Of a stretch of 25,943 bases of DNA, positions 9,189 to 15,639 are shown piece after piece. Every line of letters starts with the position of its first letter. Position 1 is the first letter of the stretch. Below the pieces are notes generated by a model, which worked only from the letters and a program-made list of their open reading frames with translations, had not been told where the DNA came from and ran no database searches. The stretch is from a virus, in the IMG/VR virus record IMGVR_UViG_3300024265_000194, positions 1-25,943 of that record, one strand, 5' to 3'. The position numbers and the translations under genes were made by a program.

Positions 9189-9638
9189 ATGATTAATGAA
9201 GATCAAGAATTATCTAAAAATTTCTGGCTTTCAGCTTTTGCAAAAAGCAGTGATGAACCGGAGCTTGTAGCCTTAACTGAATTTACAGAAGCACAAATTG
9301 CAAGGGCTGGCTATTTCTGTAAATTTCTTCTGCAACCATTACGTGATTATATTGGACCGGTAGGAACCACTTGTGGTAATCGTTCAATGTATAATGATAG
9401 GGTAAGCACTAACAAAAATTCAGATCATCTTTGGCGCGATGAAACAGAATCTCTTGCTGTTGATATTCGCTGCAAAGATTTAGGAAAAGCATTCACCTGG
9501 TTAATTCATCATCGGGCTATGTTCAAAATGGTATATCTGGATATGGAGCAAAAATTTATTCATATCAGCGCACTGGATACAACCCGTTTAGCTGGTAGAA
9601 TTTTTGTTAAGTGTGGAAAAAAACAAGTTAATCTATAG
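9189..9638 (+). CDS. M15-family zinc peptidase, probable endolysin
   Basis: This 149-residue protein fits Peptidase_M15_3, cell-wall D-Ala-D-Ala or L-Ala-D-Glu peptidases. Visible metal-site residues are His80 in SDHLW, Asp92 in AVDIRC and His125 in FIHIS, in the expected order and spacing (H...D...H). The preceding LLQPLRDYIGPVGTTCGNRS corresponds to the family's 'LQ.LRd..G.pi.itSGyR' region. The peptidoglycan-facing role is inferred from the family and from its place directly after the fibre gene and before other late genes. There is no signal peptide, so it would need a holin for export. It starts 4 bases after the fibre stop. Confidence 0.85.
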   Translation: MINEDQELSKNFWLSAFAKSSDEPELVALTEFTEAQIARAGYFCKFLLQPLRDYIGPVGTTCGNRSMYNDRVSTNKNSDHLWRDETESLAVDIRCKDLGKAFTWLIHHRAMFKMVYLDMEQKFIHISALDTTRLAGRIFVKCGKKQVNL

Positions 9639-9647
9639 AGGTATATT

Positions 9648-9953
9648 ATGGCAACATTCAATTTAGAATTATCTGGAAATTCTGGTTTAAGAATTGAATC
9701 TTTTCTTTTAACCGGACCGGGGACATTTGATACGGTTAATGTAACAAATGCCAGTGCTGTGCAATTTTATATAACTGATGGTACTGGATTCAATGTTAAA
9801 GAAGCAAATACAATTGGAGATCCTGCACCGGTTACGCCTGGTGAAACAGGTTATACATTCGGGCTTAAACCATTGAACAGTAACATAAATTATCCATTTT
9901 TGGTGGAACCTCAAAATGCAGGTAAAACTCTGATAGGAATAGCTTGGAAATAG
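9648..9953 (+). CDS. Small late protein of unknown function, probably structural
   Basis: This 101-residue protein was not recognised as a named family. It is beta-rich, Asn/Thr/Gly-rich, almost without Cys and without membrane segments. It begins MATFNLELSGNSGLRIESFLL and ends in LIGIAWK, which has the look of small virion proteins or fibre accessory domains. AGAGG lies directly upstream of the ATG, 9 bases after the endolysin stop, and the gene is followed closely by another small beta-rich protein. The pair may be decoration, adhesin or fibre-tip components; this rests on composition and position only. Confidence 0.7.
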   Translation: MATFNLELSGNSGLRIESFLLTGPGTFDTVNVTNASAVQFYITDGTGFNVKEANTIGDPAPVTPGETGYTFGLKPLNSNINYPFLVEPQNAGKTLIGIAWK

Positions 9954-9963
9954 GAGGTGGATT

Positions 9964-10452
9964 ATGGGAGGCGTAAGCGGCGCAAATCTTGGCAACCCAG
10001 GAGTACATAGAACCAACGGAAAACTATTTTGGAATAATGAAGCGGAAGGGAAAACCTTGGATATTACGTTTGGGGGTGGAGAAATTGATACTTTTAAGCC
10101 TGTAATTGGTGATACCGATGTGCTTAACAATGGTGGAATAAATAATAATATCATTGAAAACGGCGCATTAGCTAAAATGACAATCCAGAGAGCCGGCATA
10201 TATATAATTGGTGGTAGCTATTCAACCAGTGGTGATATTACCAATACAGTTATCCATGTAGCAGCATTTAGAAATACTATCAATATTGAAACTGGCCAGG
10301 TAGAGAGGCTTTTAGCTACTGTTTTTGATGTCGGTGCTATTGCTACTTTTGATAGTGTCCTCTGCGCCGCTGGTGATGTGCTAGAAGTTGAAATGAAAGT
10401 AAGCAAAGCAATTACTATTTCCTTTGAACATCTAACTTGGGTAATAATATAG
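9964..10452 (+). CDS. Small beta-sandwich-like late protein, possible receptor-binding or head-fibre protein
   Basis: The gene has an excellent binding site (AGGAGG at 9952-9957) before ATG 9964. The 162-residue product has a Gly/Asn-rich N-terminus (GANLGNPGVHRTNGKLFWNN) and then a pattern like C1q/TNF jelly-roll domains: an AGIYIIGGSYSTSG strand pair near residues 77-90, further alternating strands, AAGDVLEVEM and a closing ISFEHLTWVII. Such modules often end phage fibres or form separate receptor-binding proteins. The similarity is by pattern, not a firm family match. It lies between the endolysin gene and the DUF1353 gene in the late operon. Confidence 0.65.
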   Translation: MGGVSGANLGNPGVHRTNGKLFWNNEAEGKTLDITFGGGEIDTFKPVIGDTDVLNNGGINNNIIENGALAKMTIQRAGIYIIGGSYSTSGDITNTVIHVAAFRNTINIETGQVERLLATVFDVGAIATFDSVLCAAGDVLEVEMKVSKAITISFEHLTWVII

Positions 10453-10460
10453 GTGAAATT

Positions 10461-10973
10461 ATGATTGGATATAATCAGGATCAAATCATGGTTACAGCCA
10501 GATCCGGTAAAGTAGTTGGCTATACCTATGACAAAGCCGGTCCAAAATATCAACGGGTTTATGGTAAAAAGTTATATATTCTCACTGAGAGTTTTACTTT
10601 TATCCGCAATGAAACCGGAGAATCATTTACTATAGCAGCGGGTTTTACTTGGGATGGTGCCAGTATTCCGCGCATTCTATGGGGGTATACAACACCATTT
10701 GACCCGATGACAATAATTGCTGCCTTGATCCATGATTGGTTGTATAAGTATGGCATAGTTTCCAGGGCTCAAGCAGATGAAATGTTTAGAGAATTTCTTT
10801 TGTGTGAGCTTAACGGTCCGGTAAAAACCGGTCGGATGTTTTGGGCTGTTAGAATATTTGGTATACGGGGCTATGACAGCAAGCGAAAGAAAGCCTTAAA
10901 GGCAGCTAAAAAGGCTGCCAGGCGCGATAGATTCTCTAGATTCATTAAACCTAAATCTGATGATAAAAGCTGA
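10461..10973 (+). CDS. DUF1353 family protein
   Basis: The start at ATG 10461 follows AGGTGAAATT and lies 8 bases after the previous stop. The 170-residue protein contains the DUF1353 hallmarks: the AAGFTWDGASIPRILW block near residue 60, then a conserved ALIHDWLYKYG with a following ADEMFREFL. The C-terminus is strongly basic (KRKKALKAAKKAARRDR). DUF1353 proteins are common in late regions of phages and prophages, often beside lysis genes, but their biochemical role is not known to me. The His-Asp pair in the HDWLY motif is the most conserved feature and could be a metal or catalytic site. Confidence 0.82.
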   Translation: MIGYNQDQIMVTARSGKVVGYTYDKAGPKYQRVYGKKLYILTESFTFIRNETGESFTIAAGFTWDGASIPRILWGYTTPFDPMTIIAALIHDWLYKYGIVSRAQADEMFREFLLCELNGPVKTGRMFWAVRIFGIRGYDSKRKKALKAAKKAARRDRFSRFIKPKSDDKS

Positions 10974-10988
10974 TCAGGAGTAGTTCAA

Positions 10989-11315
10989 ATGCCAGGTAAA
11001 GATAGTTTTCAGGTTAGTATTGCCAGTACAGTGGAAAAAATATTTGAGGAAATCAAAGACCTCTCTGAGAAATTTACTGAAATGTCAACCAAGCAAGAGG
11101 AATTTGAACGAGTGTTGATCGTTGGCAATGGTGAAGATTCAGTTGTAACCAAGGTCAGGAAGACAAGGGAGCGCGTCCATAACGTCGATCAGCGGCTTGA
11201 TAATCATTTATCCCTTGATGCAAATAACAACACCTGGAAATCAAATTTACTGAGCTTTGCAAAATGGGCTATTCAAATAGCTATTGCAGTCGGAATATTC
11301 AAGCTTGCAGGATGA
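10989..11315 (+). CDS. Coiled-coil protein with C-terminal membrane anchor, holin-like candidate
   Basis: The 108-residue protein has a long charged helical region (residues 10-75, likely coiled coil: EKIFEEIKDLSEKFTEMSTKQEEF) and one hydrophobic segment at the end (about 86-107, LLSFAKWAIQIAIAVGIFKL). This layout resembles haemolysin XhlA and other small tail-anchored phage lysis accessory proteins. It is the last gene of the late operon, three genes after the M15 peptidase, and ends about 50 bases before the terminator. No multi-TM holin is otherwise seen in this module. AGGAG at 10976-10980 supports the ATG. The lysis role is inferred. Confidence 0.65.
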   Translation: MPGKDSFQVSIASTVEKIFEEIKDLSEKFTEMSTKQEEFERVLIVGNGEDSVVTKVRKTRERVHNVDQRLDNHLSLDANNNTWKSNLLSFAKWAIQIAIAVGIFKLAG

Positions 11316-11365
11316 TCAAGGTTATGTGATATTATGATTTCACCCCCCTCACTATTACGGTGATA

Positions 11366-11398
11366 GCGTCCCCTTTCGGGGGGGCGCATTTTTTTTGG
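11366..11398 (+). terminator. Intrinsic terminator of the late tail/lysis operon
   Basis: A GC-rich hairpin (GCGTCCCC on the left, GGGG...GCGC on the right, TTTC loop) is followed by A and eight T residues. It comes directly after the last late gene and before a new promoter, so it separates late from early/accessory transcription. Confidence 0.9.
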
Positions 11399-11417
11399 AT
11401 AAATGTTATTTAATGGG

Positions 11418-11446
11418 TTGACATTACCTGCCAGTGGCAGTATATT
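11418..11446 (+). promoter_or_regulatory. Strong sigma70-type promoter with operator-like palindrome in the spacer
   Basis: TTGACA at 11418-11423 is a perfect -35 hexamer. Exactly 17 bases later TATATT (11441-11446) fits the -10 hexamer. The spacer contains the perfect inverted repeat CTGCCA-G-TGGCAG (11428-11440). An inverted repeat between -35 and -10 is a classic place for a repressor to exclude RNA polymerase. The promoter drives the gene starting at 11475 and, by read-through, the genes after it. Confidence 0.85.
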
Positions 11447-11474
11447 ATATACATAAGCAAGGGAGACCAAGAAC

Positions 11475-11675
11475 ATGACACAGACAACAACAACATACTC
11501 AGTAGTTAAACAAGATTCAAACTCAACACATCCTTTCATGGTTGTCAAGACAGTTAAGAGCGTTCTCCATAACGGCGAGAAAAACGAATACACATGCAAC
11601 GCACGGGAAGACGGGCATACTTTCATGAACGAGCGTGATGCGATTCATTGCGCAGATAATATGTCAAGAGGTTAG
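11475..11675 (+). CDS. First gene of the early operon, unknown 66-residue protein
   Basis: I do not recognise this protein. It begins MTQTTTTYSVVKQ, is polar and Thr-rich at the N-terminus, and has two cysteines (YTCNA and IHCAD) and several histidines in its second half. It is flanked by a strong promoter upstream and a terminator-like hairpin 15 bases downstream, so it could be produced alone from a short transcript. AAGGGAG lies at 11459-11465. Codon use is richer in ACA/CAA than the neighbours. Its promoter-proximal place suggests a regulatory or host-interaction protein made early, which is only an inference. Confidence 0.7.
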   Translation: MTQTTTTYSVVKQDSNSTHPFMVVKTVKSVLHNGEKNEYTCNAREDGHTFMNERDAIHCADNMSRG

Positions 11676-11689
11676 TGGTTTTTAATATC

Positions 11690-11713
11690 GGGGCGAAAGC
11701 CCCTTTAATTTTT
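11690..11713 (+). terminator. Hairpin terminator or attenuator after the first early gene
   Basis: GGGGC (11690-11694) and GCCCC (11699-11703) pair around a GAAA tetraloop and are followed by TTTAATTTTT. This is a good short intrinsic terminator. The downstream genes have no comparable promoter of their own nearby, so partial read-through or antitermination is likely. Confidence 0.8.
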
Positions 11714-11723
11714 CAGGTGAATT

Positions 11724-11912
11724 ATGGAATATCTTAAAAAATTTATCAAGGCTGGTTGGAGCAAATCAAGGATTGCTCAAATGCTCAACTTAAAGGACAC
11801 CGGTACAATAGACAGATGGTTAAAGGGTCAAAGAAAATTAGAAGGTCCGGCTGTCCCTCTTTTAAAAATGGCTTGGAATCATCCAGAATTAACCCACGAA
11901 TTAATTGATTAG
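11724..11912 (+). CDS. Small HTH DNA-binding protein
   Basis: This 62-residue protein reads as a minimal helix-turn-helix domain: KKFIKAGWSKSRIAQMLNL (residues 5-23) followed by TIDRWLKGQRKLEGPAVPLLKMA. The arrangement resembles the HTH part of HigA/MqsA-like antitoxins and phage regulators that consist of little else. It follows the attenuator-like hairpin and a CAGGTGA binding site. It is a candidate for binding the palindrome in the upstream promoter, which the position suggests but does not prove. No toxin partner is seen beside it. Confidence 0.75.
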   Translation: MEYLKKFIKAGWSKSRIAQMLNLKDTGTIDRWLKGQRKLEGPAVPLLKMAWNHPELTHELID

Positions 11913-11920
11913 GAGAAATA

Positions 11921-12196
11921 ATGGCTAATATTTTCAAACTCGGAGAAAGCGTCAAGTATTCAGGAAAGAAAATCAAGCGATACAAAGACAAAACTTTCAT
12001 TGTGATTGGTAGACGCTCCGGACCTAAACTCAGCAATGGAAAATCAGACACTATTTGGATATTGAAGCTCATACTTGATGGTAAGAGTATAGAACTTATG
12101 GGTGTTGATTTGATGCCTACTCATTGCATAAAATGCGGCGAAGAGCTTTCTACTGAATTAGAGGGGCTCTGTTTCGGTTGCGATTATCCGCGCTAA
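11921..12196 (+). CDS. Small protein with C-terminal zinc ribbon
   Basis: The 91-residue product has a basic N-terminal part (KYSGKKIKRYKDKTFIVIGRRSG) that looks like a small beta-barrel. A C-terminal zinc ribbon follows, with Cys pairs CIKCGE and CFGC separated by about 13 residues. I cannot name the family. It starts 8 bases after the HTH gene with TAGGAG before the ATG, so the two are co-translated. Basic barrel plus ribbon suggests nucleic-acid or protein binding. Confidence 0.7.
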   Translation: MANIFKLGESVKYSGKKIKRYKDKTFIVIGRRSGPKLSNGKSDTIWILKLILDGKSIELMGVDLMPTHCIKCGEELSTELEGLCFGCDYPR

Positions 12197-12223
12197 ACCA
12201 CCAAACCAGTAACAGAGGACAAT

Positions 12224-12457
12224 ATGAAAGATTACAAATTAGCAATTGAAAAGCTCAAAAAATTGAATTATCAGAGTTTCACTCTTGCCAGAGGCGAAGA
12301 AACAGTAAACTTTAAAACTCAAATAGACCGGCTATCCACAAAAATGGGTAGAGAAGCTGCATTAGTACAGATGGCAATCTACCAGGTTGGTAGAGATAAC
12401 TTTTGGGCTTTCATCTGTGATCAACTAGAAACTGCTGAACTAGGAATAGAGGGGTAA
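12224..12457 (+). CDS. Unknown 77-residue protein
   Basis: No family was recognised. The protein is mostly helical, with an amphipathic middle (FKTQIDRLSTKMGREAALVQMAIYQVG) and an acidic C-terminus. It has a single cysteine and no membrane segment. AGAGG precedes the ATG, and it is spaced 4 bases from the next gene, which supports it being a real member of the operon. Confidence 0.65.
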   Translation: MKDYKLAIEKLKKLNYQSFTLARGEETVNFKTQIDRLSTKMGREAALVQMAIYQVGRDNFWAFICDQLETAELGIEG

Positions 12458-12461
12458 CACT

Positions 12462-12890
12462 ATGCCAGGTAAATACACTGGAGATTTTAAAAATCAAAAA
12501 TATGCTGAAAGGCTTTATACGCTGATTAAGCCAGAAAATAGAAAAACAAAAGGTTTAATTATTTGTTGTGACTACTCAGTTGTTGATGAAATAATTAAAA
12601 ACATAATCAATAATTGTTTTACAACGATGAATATGGTTGGTGATAAATTTAATAATTTACCTCTTGAGATGCCTACTCGTAACAATGCTATTATGAACGG
12701 ACATATAATTGATATTTATCATGAGCTCGGTTTAAGAGATAAGATTAAAGGTAAAAATTATGACTGGTATCTCTGGATTAGTAATTATCCTATTGATGAA
12801 ATTCTTGATACCGTCAATTTTCTAGTTTCTGGAATGAGATGTTCTTTTATTTTTCCATCTAATGAAAGAGGTAATACAGATGCCAGGTAA
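12462..12890 (+). CDS. Unknown 142-residue protein
   Basis: No family was recognised. After a polar start (MPGKYTGDFKNQKYAERLY) there is a hydrophobic strand-like segment TKGLIICCDYSVVDEII that could open an alpha/beta fold, then NNAIMNGHIIDIYHELG and a tryptophan-rich YDWYLWISNYP. The C-terminal part ends with a run overlapping the next gene's start by 11 bases. AGAGGGG before the ATG supports initiation at 12462. Its first codons (ATGCCAGGTAAA) are the same as in two other genes of this window. Confidence 0.65.
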   Translation: MPGKYTGDFKNQKYAERLYTLIKPENRKTKGLIICCDYSVVDEIIKNIINNCFTTMNMVGDKFNNLPLEMPTRNNAIMNGHIIDIYHELGLRDKIKGKNYDWYLWISNYPIDEILDTVNFLVSGMRCSFIFPSNERGNTDAR

Positions 12891-13209
12891 ACCAAATCAA
12901 TTGTATTGCAAAGGTTGCAAGGCTTTCAAAGATATAGATAACTTCTATGAGCGTAAAAGCGTTAAGCGAGGCTATCAAACCAATTGTAAAGCTTGCGCAA
13001 ATGAAGCAAAAAAACCAAAGCCAGAATTGACAGCAATTACTTTTGAGGATATCTCAAAAGCGGTTGGTGCAGTCATTAACCAGGACAACGTAAAAGAGGC
13101 AAGAATAGTTGACTGTAAAGCCCTAAACAACGGCGATTTTAATGTTGTTGTCAAGGGGTCTAGAAAAGGCAAAGTCATAACTGTAAGTATAAAGGGTTTG
13201 TGTATCTAG
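12880..13209 (+). CDS. Cys-rich small protein with N-terminal zinc finger (endonuclease VII/HNH-like finger)
   Basis: ATG 12880 is chosen because AGAGG (12867-12871) lies at ideal spacing; an ATG 18 bases upstream would take the binding site into the gene. The 109-residue product has Cys pairs YCKGCKAFK and NCKACANE around a short FYERKSVKRGYQ segment. This spacing is common in phage 'recombination endonuclease VII-like' and HNH-type zinc fingers, but no HNH catalytic residues follow. The C-terminal half is a small beta-rich domain (FNVVVKGSRKGKVITVSIKG). It may be a DNA-binding accessory protein. The stop lies inside an inverted repeat (13202-13218). Confidence 0.7.
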   Translation: MPGKPNQLYCKGCKAFKDIDNFYERKSVKRGYQTNCKACANEAKKPKPELTAITFEDISKAVGAVINQDNVKEARIVDCKALNNGDFNVVVKGSRKGKVITVSIKGLCI

Positions 13210-13268
13210 GTTAGATACCGTTTCTACCCGTTTCCAGAGCCAGAGGGCTATAAAAAAGGGAGTATCTA
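13202..13268 (+). promoter_or_regulatory. GTATCTA inverted and direct repeats upstream of gene 13271
   Basis: GTATCTA (13202-13208), GGT and TAGATAC (13212-13218) make a perfect 17-base palindrome over the previous stop codon. A third copy, GTATCTA (13262-13268), lies just before the next ATG. CCGTTTC occurs twice 10 bases apart between them. This is consistent with an operator region; no factor can be named. Confidence 0.4.
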
Positions 13269-13270
13269 TC

Positions 13271-13762
13271 ATGAATAGTTCAGATAGTGAATATTTACTG
13301 GATTTGAGAGTAAAAAAGAAACCATTTAGGGAAAGGCAAAAAATGCTCTTTAAAGAGAGCATTCAGAGAATGGCAGATTTACATCCGGTTCATTCAGGTA
13401 GATTGCAATTTCTGGCAGATATGGCAGATAACTTTAATCTGTTCTGGATATTCTATACTATGGCGATTCATTTTTATCTTGAAGGCTTTAGACATTACAG
13501 CCAGAGAACCATAAAAGAGTTGATAGTACATCATACGGTAGCAGCAACCATTACCCAGGATGGCTACAGGATCAATAATAATGTTGTAAAGTATCTGGCA
13601 GAGCTTGCTGTTGTCTATGATAACCGACTTGGTAAGCTGTTTAATTTCAGGGAGAAAGATCAAAAGGAATTGCCACCTGTTGAAAATCCTTTAGAAAGCT
13701 GTGGAAATCTTGTTGAAATTCCAACTACCCTTTTTTCGATGGGTGAAATTGACAATAATTAA
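13271..13762 (+). CDS. Conserved phage protein of unknown function
   Basis: The 163-residue product resembles a widespread, uncharacterised phage protein group with the pattern 'F..F......A..FY..GF.HYS.RTI.E.......V....G..I.NN...YLA.L......KLF.FRE'. Here this is seen as IHFYLEGFRHYSQRTIKELI, DGYRINNNVVKYLAELA and LGKLFNFREKDQ. The group is usually found in early or accessory phage operons. The N-terminal ~45 residues are basic (RVKKKPFRERQKMLF). AAGGGAG lies upstream of the ATG. It is followed by the iteron-bearing gap, so a link to replication is possible but not shown. Confidence 0.7.
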   Translation: MNSSDSEYLLDLRVKKKPFRERQKMLFKESIQRMADLHPVHSGRLQFLADMADNFNLFWIFYTMAIHFYLEGFRHYSQRTIKELIVHHTVAATITQDGYRINNNVVKYLAELAVVYDNRLGKLFNFREKDQKELPPVENPLESCGNLVEIPTTLFSMGEIDNN

Positions 13763-13778
13763 ACAAGTTATCAAAGAG

Positions 13779-13912
13779 TTTTCAACAGCTTTTCAACAGA
13801 TTGTGGAAAACTTCGGATAAGGGCTAAGGTCACTTTTCAACAGATTTGGAGTTTGTACACTACTGCTACGGAGTAGGTTGATTAATTAAAAGACTAATAT
13901 TAATAGTCAAGA
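13779..13912 (+). other. Iteron and AT-rich region, candidate replication origin or control site
   Basis: The gap between two genes holds TTTTCAACAG three times (13779-13788, 13790-13799, 13834-13843) and the inverted, related TTGTGGAAAA (13801-13810, complement TTTTCCACAA). The spacings are 11 and 44 bases, so the copies lie on the same helix face. They resemble degenerate DnaA boxes. A CTACT/AGTAG hairpin (13860-13876) and an AT-rich stretch with the GACTA/TAGTC inverted repeat follow, as expected for an unwinding element. Origin function is inferred; the sites could instead bind a repressor. Confidence 0.45.
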
Positions 13913-13921
13913 GGTGGATAA

Positions 13922-14344
13922 ATGGCATACGCAGAAAATACCAAGGTAACAGTTGAGCGGAGCAAAGCAGCTATTGAGAAGCTACTTTTCAAATATGGTG
14001 CTACCAATTATCTGTATGGTATGGAATCTGGCAAAGCATTAATCATGTTTATAATGGACGGTAGACATATCAAGATGGTTTTAGATTTACCGGTAAGGGA
14101 AGATGATAATGTTTCAGGCGTAAAGGCATATAATCAGATGCACAAACAGAAATGGCGGGCTCTATATATCGTTTTGAAAGCCAAACTGATAGCAATTGAA
14201 GAAAAGATAGCAACCCTGGAAGATGAATTTTTACCTTATACTGTCCTGCCAGATGGTAGAACAGTATCGGAATTTATTAACCCTCAAATAGATCAAGCTT
14301 ATCTTGACGGCAAAATGCCCAAGATGTTGATGTTAACGGAGTAA
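13922..14344 (+). CDS. Conserved phage protein of unknown function (YAENT... type)
   Basis: The 140-residue protein belongs to a common uncharacterised phage family starting MxYAENTxVxVExSxxxIExxLxxYGA. Here: MAYAENTKVTVERSKAAIEKLLFKYGATNYLYG, then MDGRHIKMVLDLP, the helix QKWRALYIVLKAKLIAIEEKIATLEDEFLPY and the end motif LPDGRTVSEFINPQIDQAYLDGKMP. Its neighbours in other phages are usually early genes near Holliday-junction or recombination functions, but no activity is known to me. AGAGGTGG lies before the ATG, just downstream of the iteron region. Confidence 0.85.
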   Translation: MAYAENTKVTVERSKAAIEKLLFKYGATNYLYGMESGKALIMFIMDGRHIKMVLDLPVREDDNVSGVKAYNQMHKQKWRALYIVLKAKLIAIEEKIATLEDEFLPYTVLPDGRTVSEFINPQIDQAYLDGKMPKMLMLTE

Positions 14345-14347
14345 AGT

Positions 14348-14707
14348 ATGAGAGAAGATCAGCTTAAAAAAAACCTGAAGTTATTAGATGATGAGCGCAA
14401 ATACAATAAACAATTTAAAATTGCACAATATTACGCTGTGAGTGTTGAGAATGCAATTCCAGATAGAACCAGTTTTTATTATGTAAAGCTCAATAATGGT
14501 AGATGCTATGAAGCTATATTAAGAGAAAATACAGATTGGCGTAAATCAAAAGCTGAATTGCAGCCAATTAAAATAATTCCAAAAAGGGCAAAAAAATATT
14601 CTAATTTTGAATTAAACAGCGAAATAACGCGGCTTTTAAATAATGCTTCATGTTCTTTTTATGTACACGATGCTATGGATTTAATTACGGAAGAGGTAAA
14701 TATATGA
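14348..14707 (+). CDS. Unknown 119-residue protein
   Basis: No family was recognised. The protein is very rich in Lys, Asn and Tyr. Its N-terminus is a charged helix (LKKNLKLLDDERKYNKQFKI). The middle (TSFYYVKLNNGRCYEAILREN) is strand-like. The C-terminus ends FYVHDAMDLITEEVNI. It starts 3 bases after the previous stop and ends with an ATGA overlap to a zinc-finger gene, so it is translated with its neighbours. Confidence 0.65.
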   Translation: MREDQLKKNLKLLDDERKYNKQFKIAQYYAVSVENAIPDRTSFYYVKLNNGRCYEAILRENTDWRKSKAELQPIKIIPKRAKKYSNFELNSEITRLLNNASCSFYVHDAMDLITEEVNI

Positions 14708-14910
14708 GCGAAACCAAGTATAGAAAAGGTAAAATCAAGTGCAAGAAATGCCAAGAACACAGAAACAGTAAACATGCTGGTAAATGTCCAAATGGTCACG
14801 GTCTGATCTGCTATCCCTGTGCTAATGTCAGAGGCTTAAAACAGCAATGTCCTTTCTGCAATGCTGCATTGTTGGAAATTGGAACCAGGCGTAAAAAGGG
14901 GAAAATATAA
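14704..14910 (+). CDS. Small double zinc-finger (RING-like) protein
   Basis: ATG 14704 overlaps the previous stop and gives a basic 68-residue protein. It contains CKKCQ, then KCPNGHGLICYPCANV and CPFCN: eight or nine Cys/His in a cross-brace-like order, as in RING or FYVE fingers. Such mini-proteins in phages may bind host proteins or nucleic acid. The N- and C-terminal ends are Lys/Arg-rich. An in-frame ATG 54 bases upstream would only extend it into the previous gene and is less likely. Confidence 0.75.
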   Translation: MSETKYRKGKIKCKKCQEHRNSKHAGKCPNGHGLICYPCANVRGLKQQCPFCNAALLEIGTRRKKGKI

Positions 14911-14912
14911 AA

Positions 14913-15224
14913 ATGAGTCTCATTAAGCAAATGAAAAAAATCAAAAAAACCAGAGTTGAGCATCGATGCACTTGCTGTAGGAGAATTATTCCAATCGGGG
15001 AAAGTTCTTATGAATGGCCTTTAACGCCAATGAATGCCCTTGATTGGGAAGGATATTTTGATCATTGGTATTTTCACGAACATTGTGTAAAAGCAACGGA
15101 AGATATTGCAGATTATTATGGAGAATATACAGAAGAGGGATTTAGTGAGGCGTGGGATACTCTTAGTTATAACATGCAAGAGGGTTGGTCTGATTGGGCA
15201 GATACAATATTGGAGTTACAGTAA
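14913..15224 (+). CDS. Small Cys/His zinc-binding phage protein
   Basis: The 103-residue product has RCTCCRRIIPIGESSYEW near residues 18-35 and a later FHEHC, the pattern 'C..C...I..Ge.Y......H..C' common in small phage proteins that describe a treble-clef-like site. The C-terminal half is acidic and aromatic (DYYGEYTEEGFSEAWDTLSYNMQEGWSDWAD). I do not know a function. It begins 3 bases after the preceding gene and ends in a TAATG overlap with the Lar-like gene. Confidence 0.72.
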   Translation: MSLIKQMKKIKKTRVEHRCTCCRRIIPIGESSYEWPLTPMNALDWEGYFDHWYFHEHCVKATEDIADYYGEYTEEGFSEAWDTLSYNMQEGWSDWADTILELQ

Positions 15225-15637
15225 TGGACCTATACCCCTGTATTGACTGTGGAGCGGAACCTATGCGGGTTAGTGCATCAGGACATATTGAAAAATTGGA
15301 ATGCAGCAATCCAGACTGTGATAATTTTGAGGCTAGAATAGTTAAGTTTGAAGATGAATTTGAAGCTCTAGAGTATCAATGGAATGCGGCAAATTTCAAA
15401 TCAAGAATTAAAAAAAGCACAGAAGAAATTGAAGCGACCCCTATTGATGATCATAGGCGGGTTGTTTGTTATAATTCAAGTTGCACTATCAAGCATCAAT
15501 GTGCAATTTCACTCCCCGATAACCTGGATACCAGAAGAGAAATTATAAAACCCGGCGAATTTGTCAAGATGAGAAAATACAAGCAAAATCTAGACGGATC
15601 TTGTGATGAGTTGGTAATGATAAGCGATGGAGAATAG
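15224..15637 (+). CDS. Lar-like restriction-alleviation zinc-ribbon protein
   Basis: ATG 15224 overlaps the previous TAA. The N-terminal ~55 residues follow the Lar pattern: PCIDCGAEP, a strand region, then LECSNPDCDNFEARIV and EALEYQWNAAN, matching 'PCPFCG...V.C..C......s..eA...WN'. Lar of the Rac prophage relieves EcoKI restriction and increases modification. The C-terminal ~80 residues add a second Cys/His cluster (CYNSSCTIKHQC), longer than usual for Lar. Three later genes encode DNA methyltransferases or a co-encoded partner, so an anti-restriction role fits. Function is inferred from the family pattern. Confidence 0.7.
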   Translation: MDLYPCIDCGAEPMRVSASGHIEKLECSNPDCDNFEARIVKFEDEFEALEYQWNAANFKSRIKKSTEEIEATPIDDHRRVVCYNSSCTIKHQCAISLPDNLDTRREIIKPGEFVKMRKYKQNLDGSCDELVMISDGE

Positions 15638-15639
15638 AT

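Noticed and set aside
9708-10199. 163-codon frame on the - strand
   Set aside because: Runs antisense across two well-supported genes and shows no family features.
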